A stretch of DNA of 64,000 nucleotides from Symbiodinium natans (GCA_905221605.1 CAJNDS010002099.1:216001-280000); one strand, 5' to 3'. Counted from the first letter of the stretch, positions 29,700 through 40,282 are shown. Notes: generated from the sequence alone by a model not told the origin. Made by a program: numbers and translations.

Positions 29700-30570
29700 C
29701 TCGATTGGAGCTCAGGGTTCAGAGTCTAACCCGGGTGTAGTTCTGAGGGTCAGGGCTGGAGATTCCGGGTCATCCTGAGCCAGCTTCTGGTATGAGTACC
29801 CCGGCCCAAAAAAAGGTTCACCTTGAAATTGTGGTGGGATTGTATGTACCCCCCAAAAGGTTCAAGGTTATCTTCTCAGCTACTATGGTATAGAGGACAG
29901 AATGAGGGCCGCGCTTTGTGTGCCACGCCGCCTGAGTCCTTCCGAAAGCAAGGCTTCTCAAAGGGAATCGCTTAAAAGCTCCGCGAGATCCCTAGAGGAG
30001 CCAAACAGCTTACCTGCATCATCTCCTTGTAACAAAATTATGCTAGGTTATAAAATTATAAGCTGCCCAGGTCCAAGTTACCCAGTCTAACCATAATGTT
30101 GGACGCGCTTTAGTAGGGGCCCGCTGAATTTAAGTCAAGTTGGCTTCAGGCTCTGCTGCTTTTACACCTGATCCTAACCGAAAGTCCTAAGCCCCAGACT
30201 GCTTTCACTCTTCTTCGGCTTGTGTGTTGCGGGTTTTAGGGTGTAGGGTTTTAGGTCCCTAAACCCCATCCTGGCGGGTTCAGGGCTGCGGCAACCGGCC
30301 CAAAGCAGTGACCAAAACAAACAACCAAGACAGATTGCTTGCTTGCACCAGATTATATTACACATGAACCTCCAAACCCACAATCCTGCAAACCCTGAAC
30401 CCTAAACCCGAAACCCTAAACCCTAGGATTGGGTTACTACTAGACCCTGAACCCTAGACCGGACCCACCTGCATCCACGATGGTGGAGAGGCCGCCCCTC
30501 TGCGGTGCTGCCAAGGCTAGGGTTCGAGTTTCGGGGTTCAGGGTAGAGAAGAACGAGCAGGAATCCAATC
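29700..30570. other. Spacer with TIR-like block and small islands
   Basis: 29789-29885 holds inverted AAAGGTTCA/GGTTATC words related to 10005-10095 and 37252-37325. Near 30469-30507 (minus) a short open island ends in a CAG|GTGGGT donor. An ORF at 29902-30090 (plus) is unassigned. Confidence 0.4.
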
Positions 30571-30574
30571 CTAG

Positions 30575-30612
30575 GGTTTAGGGTTTAGGGTTTAGGGTTT
30601 AGGGTTTAGGGT

Positions 30613-30644
<32 letters not shown>

Positions 30645-30710
30645 GGTTCAGGGTTCAGGGTTCAGGGTTTAGGGTTTAGGGTTTAGGGTTTAGGGTTTAG
30701 GGTTTAGGGT
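30575..30710 (+). repeat. TTTAGGG array with TTGAGGG and TTCAGGG blocks
   Basis: Order: TTTAGGG x5, TTGAGGG x5-6, TTCAGGG x3, TTTAGGG x7. Blocks of single-base variants imply stepwise local amplification. Confidence 0.95.
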
Positions 30711-30889
30711 GACCACAGTCTTACACAACATGCGGGCAAAGAGGTTGCAAGACATCGGATAAAACTCAAACCGTTGCTCGAGGAATCCGACCTGCACCTT
30801 TTTCTAAGGCCAACAGTCCGCGTGATTCCTGTGGATGGCACCTGATAGCTAAAGGCTAAAGGCACATTCGCGGATGGCCTCCTACTGAT

Positions 30890-31042
30890 ACTGCGGCTGC
30901 TACTGTTGCTACTACTCCTAGTGCCACAACGACGACGACTACGACTACAACAACAACTACTACTAAACTACCAGTACTACCACTACCACTCCTTCCTACT
31001 CCTATTCCTCCTACTCCTCCTCCTACTACTACTACTACGACG

Positions 31043-31081
<39 letters not shown>

Positions 31082-31095
31082 GCTACTACTGCTAC
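30890..31095. repeat. (CTA)n trinucleotide repeat
   Basis: Long CTA/CTACTC triplet tract giving Leu-rich and Val-rich artefact ORFs. Confidence 0.9.
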
Positions 31096-31756
31096 TACAA
31101 GCAAAACACCTTCGATACAAGCTCCCGACCTGGTTCTTGCCCGTGTTGGCAAAGAAATAGCAGTCCCGAAAACCCTGCGGTCGTTACGGCGGCTAGGTCC
31201 CCGGACGTGCAAGTGTCCAGAACCTGATGGGACGGGGTATGTTTAGGGTTTCGGATTTAAGGTCATAGGTGGGACGGGGAAGGCATGGCCTGTATATGCC
31301 GCCCAGGGCTTGCCACTCCCCACACAGCGGTCAAAGTACTAGTAACCACCCCCCCCCCCCCCCCCGGGTACCGACTACCCCAACTTGAAGCATTTTACTA
31401 TGTTTGCGTGGGAATGCCCAAAGCATCCACGTCCTCAGAATGACGCCGCCCACATGTCCGCACGACCCCCTTCGGCGTGGAGTGGTAGTTGCAAACCCTC
31501 AACCCTCAACCCTCAACCCTCAACCCTATCTGCCCAGAGTCTGGGAGAGTCTTTAATCGTGAACGAAAACGCTTCGATCACCGAATGGTGCAGCGACGCT
31601 CAACGGAATGGAGGGTGTAGGGTTTAGGGTTTAAGGTTTAAAAATTAGGGTTTAGGGTTTAAGGTTTAGGGTTTAAGTTTAGGGTTTAATTAAGGTTTAC
31701 TTCGAACCCTAAATCCCTAAACCCTCAACCCTAAATCCCCCAAACCCTGCCTCAAG

Positions 31757-31831
31757 GACTGCTTTGTCGGAGTCCACTGGCTTAGGCCTGGCAGCTCGCC
31801 AGAGATTCAGAATCGCGAATAAGGCAGAAGG
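31757..31831 (+). CDS. Exon-like island with consensus donor, unknown
   Basis: Acceptor CTGCCTCAAG, a 75-nt open frame (TALSESTGLGLAARQRFRIA then NKAE) and donor AAGG|GTATGT. If real, the following intron contains the 3.1 kb composite element. Confidence 0.45.
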
Positions 31832-31966
31832 GTATGTGTATATAAAAAAGTAAATAAATAAACAAATAAATTTAAATATATATATATATATGGTACCCCC
31901 CCCCTCAAAACCTACCTTTTCATACCCTTTTCTATGTCGAGACGTTATGTTTATGATATTCGAAGC

Positions 31967-31994
31967 CGGATGTATATATATATATATACATCCG
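31967..31994. repeat. 28-bp perfect palindrome with TA core
   Basis: CGGATG-(TA)8-CATCCG is perfectly self-complementary, near the left end of the composite element. Confidence 0.9.
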
Positions 31995-32045
31995 ATACGA
32001 AATATTAAATACTTAGAGACTCCAATAAAAAATCTCCAGGGCCAG

Positions 32046-32470
32046 GAGTTTTAAAACTCTTCTTGTGGCTAAGCAAGGAGTTTTAAAACTCGTGGCCCCG
32101 AAGATTGAAGATTGAAGATTCCCCAGAACTCTTTCCAGGAATCTTCAATCTTCAATCTTAGGGGCAGGGAGTTTTAAAACTCCTCTTGTGGCTAAGCAAG
32201 GAGTTTTAAAACTCGTGGCCCCGAAGATTGAAGATTGAAGATTCTCCAGAACTCTTTCCAGGAATCTTCAATCTTCAATCTTCGGCGGCATGAGTTTTAA
32301 AACTCCTCTTGTGGCTAAGCAAGGAGTTTTAAAACTCCCGGCCCCGACTACTTGAGATTGAAGATTCCCACAAAGAGTCCTGAGACAGCTTCAATCTTCA
32401 ATCTTCGGTGGCAGGAGTTTTAAAACTCCTCTTGTGGCTAAGCAAGGAGTTTTAAAACGCCCGGTCCTGA
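32046..32470. repeat. 123-bp tandem repeat with nested palindromes (about 3.5 copies)
   Basis: Copies start at 32046, 32169, 32292 and 32415, exactly 123 bp apart. Each carries the 14-bp perfect palindrome GAGTTTTAAAACTC twice, about 31 bp apart, around CTCTTGTGGCTAAGCAAG. Copies 1-2 also carry a 20-bp inverted repeat (AAGATTGAAGATTGAAGATT and its complement) around a 19-nt loop, for example 32101-32120/32140-32159. Copy 3 has a degenerate hairpin and copy 4 is truncated. Confidence 0.95.
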
Positions 32471-32639
32471 AGATTTTTCTTATGGTTAAAAAACATCTTA
32501 CAAAACTCTAGGCCATGGTATTATATATTGAAGCATTGAAAGTGGTTCCATTATATGTGCACAATTTCGACGCGCAGCTTGGGCTATAAACGCGCAGTTT
32601 CCAGCCATAGCATACTCCTCATGTCGGCCGTCAACATGA

Positions 32640-33350
32640 AGGTTGCGTGCGCGTTTAGGGTAATTGTAATCCTATATGGGTTTTGGGGCTTCTCTATAAA
32701 ACGCTAAGCCCGGGACCTTTAAATCTTAACCCTATAGGGTTTAAAGGTTATGTGTTTCAACTTAATTGCAGGCTTAGGTTCAAAATCATATATCTTAAAC
32801 CCTAAACCTTTAAACCTTAACCCTATAAAGTTTCCAGGTTGCAAGTTTCGTTTAATTACACGTCAAGGTTTAAATACATATATCTTAAATTCTAGACCTT
32901 GAACTAACGCTTAAAGTTTAAGGGTTTCGGTGTATTTGCAGGTCAAGATTTAAATGCCTATATCTTAAGCCCTAAACCTTTAAATCTTAATCCTACAGGG
33001 TTTAAAGGTTAAAGAATTGGGCTTATTTGTTTAATCCTATAGGGTTTCGGGGCTTTTCTTTAAAACTCTAAATCCTGGATCGATAGGGGTTTAGAGTGCC
33101 TATGTCTTAAACCCTATACCTTTAAACCTTAACCCTGCAAGGGTTAAAGGTTTCGTGTTTCCGTTGAATTGTAGGTCAAGGTTTACATGTCTGAAATTCA
33201 AATCCTAAACCTTTAAACCGTAACCCTATAGGGTGTTTAAAGATTAAGGGTTGAGGTTAAATTGCTTAACCCTATAGGCTTGGGGTTTTGGGGCTTCTCG
33301 TTAGAATCCTAAACCCTGGATCGATAGGGTTTTGGAGAATAAGCCCTGAC
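32640..33350. repeat. Degenerate 80-140 bp repeat with AACCCTATAGGGTTTAAAGG core
   Basis: A TATCTTAAACCCTAAACCTT-like start recurs at about 32791, 32881, 32961, 33101 and 33189, followed by CTTAACCCTATAGGGTTTAA-type palindromic words. Older and less regular than the 123-bp array. Confidence 0.7.
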
Positions 33351-33640
33351 AATACCCTTAAACAAACCCAGAACACGCAGTGGAGTGAAGTGGAGGGGAG
33401 TGGGGGGGTGTGGTGGGGAGTGTTTTTTGGTCCTACTTATTTTGGAAGACCGACCCCTGGCGCCCTCTCCCCTTCTATTTAGAAGCAAATTAAGTCCTTA
33501 TAAGCAAATTTGTTGCGTTGGAGATTGAGTGAGTACACAGATTACGTACCAACTCATACCTACATATAAAGCCAATACACAGTATGAATATGCATGTGAG
33601 TATTGCAACACTACGACGACTTCAACCTTTAATTTGAGGG

Positions 33641-33680
33641 CCGATTCAAAACTGAATCGGCCGATTCAAATTTGAATCGG
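33641..33680. repeat. Two abutting 20-bp palindromes
   Basis: CCGATTCAAAACTGAATCGG (one central mismatch) is followed directly by the perfect palindrome CCGATTCAAATTTGAATCGG. It can form a double hairpin or cruciform. Confidence 0.95.
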
Positions 33681-33699
33681 ACATATTTCATCATTATAG

Positions 33700-34870
33700 G
33701 GGAGCCCGCTCTTTAGGACTTAGCGAGAAGGATTTAGGGAATAGGCATTGAAGTGGGGAGCATCCCAAAGCTTAGTCCCCAAATCCTATTTTCTAAGGGG
33801 GCGCAAATCTTATCGCTAAAGCTTTAGCGTTAGCGAGAAGATTTATTGAGTAAGGTTGGCTTTTGTGTGAGTTAGGGGGGGGTCTCATTTTTGGGGATTT
33901 AAGGCTACTTAAGATTCCCTCTTTAGGATTTGGTGACTCCCTCCCACCCCTCTTCCCCAATATGATTTAGGGAGTGAAATTAAGGGATAAGATTGAGGGA
34001 TCCTTCTTTGTTGACTTTAGCGATAAGATCTACTGAGTAAGGTTCTTTGTTTTATGATGTAGACGGAGAGGCTCGTCTTTAAGATTTATAGTAAGGATCC
34101 CCCTCTTTAGGACACCCCTCTTTAGGGCTTAAGCAACAGGATTTAGAAAGTAAAACTAAGGAATGCTTTTTAGGATTTAGGGGATCTCCTCTTTAGGGTT
34201 TAGCCCCCCTCCCCCGCCTCCCACCTTTAGGCCTTAGGGAGTTAATTTCAGGGAACCAGATCTAGGGATCCCGATAAGATTTTATCCGAGCATCTGTTTA
34301 ATTGGTGGGACCCCCCACCGCAATAAGAAAGGCAGGGCACTGCAATAATGAGACCATGGCAATGTATGCATTCTCTATTAAGCACAATAGGAATGTATTG
34401 TAGTTTCGCCGATCCAGACTGCAGCTCAGCAATCAAAAACGAAGCCTGCAGACAGATTTTTGAACACCCCCGGAAAAAATTCATTCACTGTGGCGGTATT
34501 TCCCCATACGGAAACCCCCGTAATGGAGGTAGTGATTATCTTTTAGAATTCAGAGGCTCTCCTCTTCAGAATTTCAAGACTTCCCTCTTTAGGGCTTTGG
34601 GAAAAGACTTAGGGAGTAAAATCATGGGAATATGATTTAGGGATCCCACCCTTTAGGATTTAGCGAGAAGATTTAGTGAGCCATTTAGTGACCCACCCCC
34701 CCCCCGCCCGCCCCAGATTTAGGGACTGGGGGAATATGATTTAGGGAATACGATGTAGGAATCCCGTGCTTTCGGATTTAGCGAGCAGGATTTTGGGAAG
34801 AGGGTTTATGCAACAGAAAATTGTGTGAATAAGGTCAAAGGATTTAGGGAGTCGGTCTCATCTTTAAAGC
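33700..34870. repeat. Dispersed CTCTTTAGGATTTAGCGAG-type repeat
   Basis: Words CCCTCTTTAGG, TTTAGCGAGAAG and GATTTAGGGA recur many times at irregular spacing. The word resembles the telomere motif but is not in 7-bp register. A unique segment with short palindromes sits at 34255-34540. Confidence 0.7.
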
Positions 34871-35103
34871 GTTTTGATGTCACGCAAGTGTAGAAAATTA
34901 GAAAACGGTAGGTTTTGGAGGGGGGGGGTAGCATATATATATATATATATATCGCAAGAGAGGGTTATAAGTAGAGGTATAATACACTCTATATGTATAC
35001 ATACACCAGTCATGGAGTTCTATACATGAAGATGTGCCATGCTCGTCCTGCCTCTGAGCTCGTCTTTGGAGCTCAAGTAGTGCCTGCTCACCTCCGGCTC
35101 AAG

Positions 35104-35200
35104 GTTTAGGGTTTAGGGTTTAGGCTTTAGGGTTTAGGGTTTAGGGTTTAGGGTTTCGGTTTAGGGTTTAGGGCTTAGGGCTTAGGGTTTAGGGTCTAGA
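35104..35200 (+). repeat. (TTTAGGG)n array
   Basis: Resumption of telomere-motif arrays just right of the composite element. Confidence 0.9.
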
Positions 35201-35309
35201 GGGTCACTGTTCTAGCATTCATAGTCATTAGGGGGTTCCAGGCTTAGGAAAAAACCCACCCGCCCAAAGAATCCCAAAACAGTAAGAAAATATAAATTTC
35301 ATCCAAGGA

Positions 35310-35500
35310 CTTGCCTTAATCGACGAAGGGCCTGCCTTATTCGGCGAAGGACTTGGCTTATTCGACGAAGGACTTGGCTTATTCGACGAAGGACTTGGCT
35401 TATTCCACGAAGGACTTGGCTTATTCGACGAAGGACTTGGCTTATTCGACGAAGGACTTGGCTTATTCGACGAAGGACTTGGCTTATTCGACGCATTCAT
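35310..35500 (-). repeat. 21-bp minisatellite CGAAGGACTTGGCTTATTCGA
   Basis: About eight to nine copies in frame. On minus each encodes the heptapeptide NKPSPSS (ORF 35228-35500, 90 codons from ATG); another frame encodes RRISQVL. A translated Pro/Ser repeat is possible, but no flanking domain supports a gene. Confidence 0.85.
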
Positions 35501-37351
35501 TAGGGTTTAAATAAATAAAAATAAATAAATAAATATATGTATATATATATATATGAAGAGAGGTTTAGGGTTTAGGGTTTAGGGTTCAGGGTTTAGGGTT
35601 CGGAGGGTGATCACTGCAGGCCAGTGGGAAGTCAGGGACTCTCGACAGGCTTGGGTTTAGGGTTTTGGGGTCTCAGAACCCCAACCCTAAATTTTGCTGG
35701 CTGTTGAAGCTCGAGGTTTTAGGGCTTTGGGGGTCACGAATCACCAAAAGAACTTTAAGTGAACAACAAGAAGGGTGAAGCAGGGTAACGCTGGGGGTCC
35801 TAGCCAGAAGAGCACCAGGATTTCACTCCAATCTTTGGAAAAGTAACACAGAACCTGACGGGAGCCAATCCTTGGGGTTTTTTATTTTAGGGTTTAGGGC
35901 TAGGGTTTAGGATTTAGGGATGGTCGGCTGTCTACATCACAGTTGTGGTCCTTGTTCTCATGCAGCACATCCCCTCAAGAGGACCAGTATGCCGGGCCCG
36001 CTGCCCAGCGCGCACCGATGTCTTGCATCCAGATCCTCCGACATTGCCGAACCTCATCCCCCTACAACCCAAACCGGTAGGGCAGTGCAAACACTAAACC
36101 CTAAACCCTAAACCCTACACCCTACACCCTACACCCTAGACCCTAAACCCAAACCGGTGGTGCAGTCTTGCAGTTGCAAACCCATCCTCAGCGGAGGCAT
36201 CGCTGCTATCTAACCTTGGAAGACTGGCACAGGAGTGGCTGTTTAGGGTTTAGGGTTTGGGGTTTACTGAACCATACACACAACAGAAGGTCTATATCCC
36301 TGTTGATCGGCTTGTTTTCGACATGCGGCTTGTCAAACTCCAGATATATGCCCAACCTGCAGAAAATAATGACAAGACAACACATACTAAGACGCCTAAC
36401 AATGATGACACGAACCATACTGGTATTACTCATAATGCGCAATACTCGGAAAATGCAAAATACTCAGAACACGAATACTACAAACAAAAGCACTACTAAC
36501 AATACTAGCGGCAGTAATCTCAGCAATGACAGTAATCATTCCAAATACGAGAAACGACCCGGCACACCTCCATTCTGATAGCTCGGTTTTTTGGGACACC
36601 CTCAACCCTAAACCTGTACTCCCCTTAGAACCTTAATGAAAAATTATGTTTAATATGGTCTTGGGTTTTATGTAAACAAAAATAAAAGAAGAACTCCCAA
36701 GGAGGATGTAGAAACCCTGAGCCCAATCTTCAGAGTTTAAGGCGGCACCCTCCCGAGCCTGACATGCACAAGACCGCTGAGCACAGCACACCCACACCGA
36801 GTCGATGATCTTCTGAAGGTTCCTCTCAGCTTGGGAGGTGCTCATCCAGGTATTTATTGGGGTTTACAAGGAGGGGCCCCCCCTAGTTATAAGTAGAGTT
36901 AGAAGGACCCTAAATTGGGCTATCAGGATCCTGACTTAGGTTATAAGTCTCTTGTAGGGGTCAGGTCCCGCGCGACCCCGAGTTTGAAGCCCTAAGTAGG
37001 GTGTCGGCTTTCGTGCGGAGTCTAGGCTTTGAGATGCCAAACACGATGCCAGTTATCGTAGGAGCAACAGGTTTAGGGTTTAGGGTTTAGGGTTTAGGGT
37101 TTAGGGTTTAGGGTTGCTGCATGAGGCCCAAACGGGATTGACAAACTACCCCCCCTCACAAGAGGCCTTTTCTTCCAACCGCCGCCGGTGCGAGGCCCTA
37201 CAGAGGCTTGCCCAAACCTGAACATAGACCTAATCAATTAGGGGCTGCATACCCTAGCCCAAAAAGCTTAACCTTTATATGTAGTAGGGTTCTACATCAC
37301 CAAAAAGGTTTAAAGTTCCGTACCCAGTCCCTAAGATCAATTGCCCGAAAG
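35501..37351. other. Mosaic with short arrays and unassigned ORFs
   Basis: A TA/AAAT microsatellite (35505-35555), TTTAGGG at 35560-35600 and 37070-37115, CCCTAAA and CCCTACA at 36093-36150. Plus ORF 36257-36499 contains a protein-like start (KVYIPVDRLVFDMRLVKLQI) and then Asn/Thr-rich sequence. Minus ORF 36633-36845 is unassigned. Confidence 0.45.
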
Positions 37352-37460
37352 CTACCCTTTGCTTAAGAACCCTCAGAAAACAGAAAGTAATATTCCCTAT
37401 ATTGCCTTTATAAGAACGTTAGCGATTTGTTTTTTCTTTTTGGGAGGTTCTTAAGCAAGA
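37352..37460. mobile_element. TIR element family A, copy A5
   Basis: Ends CTACCCTTTGCTTAAGAACC and GGGAGGTTCTTAAGCAAG, with the interior CCTTTATAAG word. Confidence 0.8.
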
Positions 37461-37502
37461 ACCCTAAACTACCCTAAACCCTAAACCCTAAACCCTATGA
37501 TA

Positions 37503-37619
37503 TTAGGACAGCTGAGGCGGCCGCTTCTTCTGGCCAGTCTCGCCGGTGCAGTAGCTGAGCAGCGCGGTGTCTCCTCCTAGCAGGATCTGGGTTGGCTCAG
37601 GAGCTTTCGAGGAGATGTT
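37503..37619 (-). CDS. Terminal-exon-like island, unknown
   Basis: The minus frame reads EPTQILLGGDTALLSYCTG, then ETGQKKRPPQLS and TAA (37503-37505). A CTAAC...AAAG acceptor-like sequence lies near the right edge. Framed by CCCTAAA (left) and TTTAGGG (right). Strong protein character, no family recognised. Confidence 0.45.
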   Translation of the reverse strand, partial: NISSKAPEPTQILLGGDTALLSYCTGETGQKKRPPQLS

Positions 37620-38029
37620 AGGGTTTAGGGTTTGGGGTTTAGGGTTTGGGGTTTGGGGTTTAGGGTTTGGGGTTTGGGGTTCGCTTTTTTTTCCATCTCA
37701 GGTCCCATTAGCCCAGGTGATGCTCGCGGCGGCGCACGACGCCCTCAGTCCGAATCAAAGCACCAGGGTACCTCGACCCCAATTGCAGTTCCATGTTTGA
37801 GTATTGTACCTTGTTCTATGGTCAGGATTTAGGGTTTAGGGGTTTAGGGCTTCGGGCGTAGGGCTTATATTACAGGGTTTAAGGTTTAGGGTGCAAATTG
37901 AAGCGCATCAGTTTAGGGATGCTAGGGGTTTAGGGTCTATAGGGTTTAGGGTTTAGGGGTTCATGTGTTTGAGGTTTAGGATTTAAGGGTTTTTTGGGGG
38001 GGGGGGGGGGGTTAAGGAGGGTAAGGGAC

Positions 38030-38320
38030 TCAAAAAACATGGAAGACCAGGTTCAGGGTTCTAGGGTCTCTGAGCCCTGCGGAATACTGTATCCGACTCT
38101 GCGAAGTCCATGGACTTGTGAGAATGTTCGGAAGCTTTCGCCTAGGGCCTTTCAGCGGCAAACCCCGTCTAAATGTGAAAAAGCCGTTCGTGGATGCCAA
38201 AACGCTCACCAAGCCAACAATCCAAACCTGCTGACTGCTGGCAGCCTTGACTCAGCGTCTGCGCGAGCCGGTACAGCTCCTGCCGGCCCAGACCACGCTC
38301 TCCTAAACCTTCGATTCTCT
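38030..38320 (+). CDS. Open frame ending at family H element, unknown
   Basis: The plus frame is open from a G16 tract to the GTTGGCC start of H7 (reads NNPNLLTAGSLDSASARAG). There is no proper start, so possibly an exon with an artefactual left edge. Confidence 0.3.
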
Positions 38321-38414
38321 GGGTTGGCCTTTAAACACCCTGAAAAATATTCATATATAGGGTCGCTTACAAACCCATATGAGGAAAATCAAAAATTTCC
38401 CAAAATCCAACCTA
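38319..38414. mobile_element. TIR element family H, copy H7
   Basis: Ends TGGGTTGGCCTTTAAAC and AAATCCAACCTAG, with ACCCTGAAAAATATTC as in other H copies. Confidence 0.65.
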
Positions 38415-38559
38415 GTTCTTCACGGTAAACTCTAAACCTAGGAGAGAAGATTAGGGAGCCCCCTTGGGAACATAGGCCCTCCCATTAAGGTCCCTTTTAA
38501 GAGGCCTGGGCCCAGAAGGGTTAAGAAGGGTCCCTTTCAAGGGGTCTCCCTAGTACTGC

Positions 38560-38699
38560 CTTGGAAAACCCCAAAACCCCAAAACCCTAAACCCCTCTAA
38601 ACTCCTAAACCCCAAACCCCAAACCCTACACCCCTAAACCCTAAACCCAAACCCCTAAACCCTAAACCCAAACCCCTAAACCCCGAAAACCCTAAGCAT
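38560..38699 (-). repeat. Degenerate CCCTAAA/CCCCTAAA array
   Basis: Mixed 7- and 8-bp units. Confidence 0.85.
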
Positions 38700-38810
38700 C
38701 CCCAAGGAGTTCAGCGGGCATGGCATCCTGGGAGCCTTTGCCAGCGGGCCAGCCCCCATGATTGGCTTAGGGCATGGTTGGGCCACTTGCAAGCACGTTC
38801 CTAGGCGGCT
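38700..38810 (+). CDS. Exon-like island, unknown
   Basis: The plus frame opens after CCCCAAG and reads SGHGILGAFASGPAPMIGLG, then GWATCKHVPRRL. It sits between CCCTAAA (left) and TTTAGGG-like (right) DNA. Small hydrophobic and Gly-rich residues may form a membrane helix. Confidence 0.35.
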
Positions 38811-39082
38811 TAGGGTTTAGAGCTTAGGGTTTGAGGCTTCAGGTTTCAATGCTACGCCTACCACAGAAATTCAGCTAACTGCAACTTTTTTCGCAACACT
38901 GGTGGGGAGATCAGCTTTGCGTCTCAAGTCGCCGACGCCGGGATGGACCAGGTCGGTCCTGACTCCGCTCCTTCGCTGACGCTTCTCACGACCGTGCTTT
39001 AGAGCTGAGGGTTGGAGGGTCGTAAGGCCAAGAAGGACTGTGCCGCTGGCGCTGTGGTGTCGGGCATCGTCAGAATACAAGC

Positions 39083-39492
39083 TTGGAGCTTCGGTCTTGC
39101 CACTCCCCACACCAGCTGCCAGGTTTCCACTGCTGCTCCTTTGCCAAGCTGGTTGCCGAACTCGGCTCGTCTTCACGGGAGCTTCCGTCCATCAGGACCG
39201 ACTCTCGCACTGCCAATGCCGCTGTCGCCTTGATTGCTGTTTGGCTGCATCCTGCCCGATCTTGCCATTTCGGCTAGCCGCCATCCCACCACGAGGAAAA
39301 CCATTCACCCATGCGCTCGAAGACGCCACGGTCGACATCCTGCAGCATAACATCATTCTTGATCTCGATATTCACGTTTACAAGGGTATGCAAATAAACG
39401 TGCGAATATACCCTAAAGCTGAGATCGAACCAGCGTCCTCCTTGGGGAAGACCACCTTTGTGGGAAAGGGAGCTTCTGTCGGGCGCGTTTGA
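39083..39492 (+). CDS. Open frames of unknown function
   Basis: Two protein-like plus readings overlap. 39083-39277 includes FHCCSFAKLVAELGSSSREL. The end of the 39040-39492 frame includes ATVDILQHNIILDLDIHVYK, then GMQINVRIYPKAEIEP, to a TGA. They may be neighbouring exons or a frameshifted gene. Confidence 0.35.
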
Positions 39493-39780
39493 GGACTACA
39501 TAAGCATGTCTTCCAGCTTGTGTGGTCAATCCTGTTCTTGAGACCCCACGCTGGACACAATCGCCACCCTCCTTGCACACTACGCAGCACGAGCCGGAGA
39601 GTAACGGTTAAGGCTCCTGTGGTAGCCGGAGCAAAACACGAAATTCGATACCCAAGACGAGGTCTAAACCCCGTGCAAGCTTATGTGCTTGTTGGGCTTG
39701 AGGTTACATCGTTCAGGCTGAATCAAGCCCTGCAAAACACCCGCAATCCAATACCCTTCGCTCTAACCCCTACGCCCTAC

Positions 39781-39886
39781 TACTATTTGCTTAAGAACCC
39801 CCAAAAAATGAAAAATAATATTCCCCATACTAGCCTTATAAGGAAGAACATTTCTATTTTTTGAGGGGTTCTTAAGCAAATAGTAG
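39781..39886. mobile_element. TIR element family A, copy A6 (reference copy)
   Basis: 106 bp. Left end TACTATTTGCTTAAGAACCC; right end GGGTTCTTAAGCAAATAGTA, its exact complement. Contains ACTAGCCTTATAAGGAAGAA. Best-conserved family A member. Confidence 0.9.
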
Positions 39887-40136
39887 CCTACTTTCATGAT
39901 GCCGGCCGGCCATCAGCAGAGGTGGCTGCCCTGGCAGCTCTGACAGCGCGGTGCCCCGAGGCACCACCGCACCGGCACAGATCAGACGCAGCCGGGGCCG
40001 GGAAAGGTCGAGACCTCGGGGGTTTTGACAGTTGGGCGTTTCCCAATTTTGGGGGTACCTTATTGGGGTCCTCATTTTCCGAGGAATCCTACTATTTTTG
40101 GGGGGTCTATGTTCGGGGTCCCTTGGTTCTCGAGGC

Positions 40137-40196
40137 CTAAGTATTAGGCCTTGTTTTGTTGTGTGTTGGGGTCTTGAGTGGTTCTTCCCTCTGGTT
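40137..40196 (-). CDS. Terminal exon downstream of D1 intron, unknown
   Basis: Follows acceptor CTACTAAG and reads NQREEPLKTPTHNKTRPNT to TAG (40137-40139). In phase with the exon at 40283-40382 when element D1 is removed. Confidence 0.45.
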   Translation of the reverse strand, partial: NQREEPLKTPTHNKTRPNT

Positions 40197-40282
40197 CTTA
40201 GTAGGGAATGAGGGAATGAGGGCCCTATATAATCCCTTAAAGGGTATATATAGGGCCCTCAATCCCTCATTCCCTGCTGTAC
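40197..40282 (-). mobile_element. TIR element family D, copy D1, behaving as an 86-bp intron
   Basis: The whole block GGTTCTTAGTAGGGAATGAG...CATTCCCTGCTGTACTAAGAAC is a near-perfect inverted repeat with GGGCCCTATATA cores. On minus the donor is TTCTTA|GTACAG and the acceptor CTACTAAG|AAC. Confidence 0.7.

Larger units (their letters stand above)
31876..34952. mobile_element. 3.1 kb composite element bounded by an inverted repeat
   Basis: The left end (TA)n-GGTACCCCCCCCCTC-AAAACCTACC-TTTTC (31876-31921) is matched inverted at the right end (34901-34952: GAAAACGGTAGGTTTTGGAG, G-run, TAGC, (AT)n), about 40 bp with a few mismatches. Unlike the flanking DNA, the interior has no TTTAGGG array. It holds its own repeats: a palindrome, a 123-bp tandem repeat, an AACCCTATAGGG-type repeat, tandem palindromes and a GATTTAGGGA/TAGCGAGAAG repeat. 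No ORF looks like a transposase. Non-autonomous element, or the core of one, is the best reading. Confidence 0.55.

Noticed and set aside
30856-31212. Val-rich and Leu-rich ORFs
   Set aside because: CTA trinucleotide repeat artefacts.
32046-32470. CRISPR-like array
   Set aside because: The 123-bp period has repeat sequence throughout, with no variable spacers of uniform size and a eukaryotic context.
37567-37832. GFRVWGLGF-type ORFs (also at 29186-29440, 44000-44170, 56064-56360)
   Set aside because: Translation of TTTGGGG/TTTAGGG repeats.
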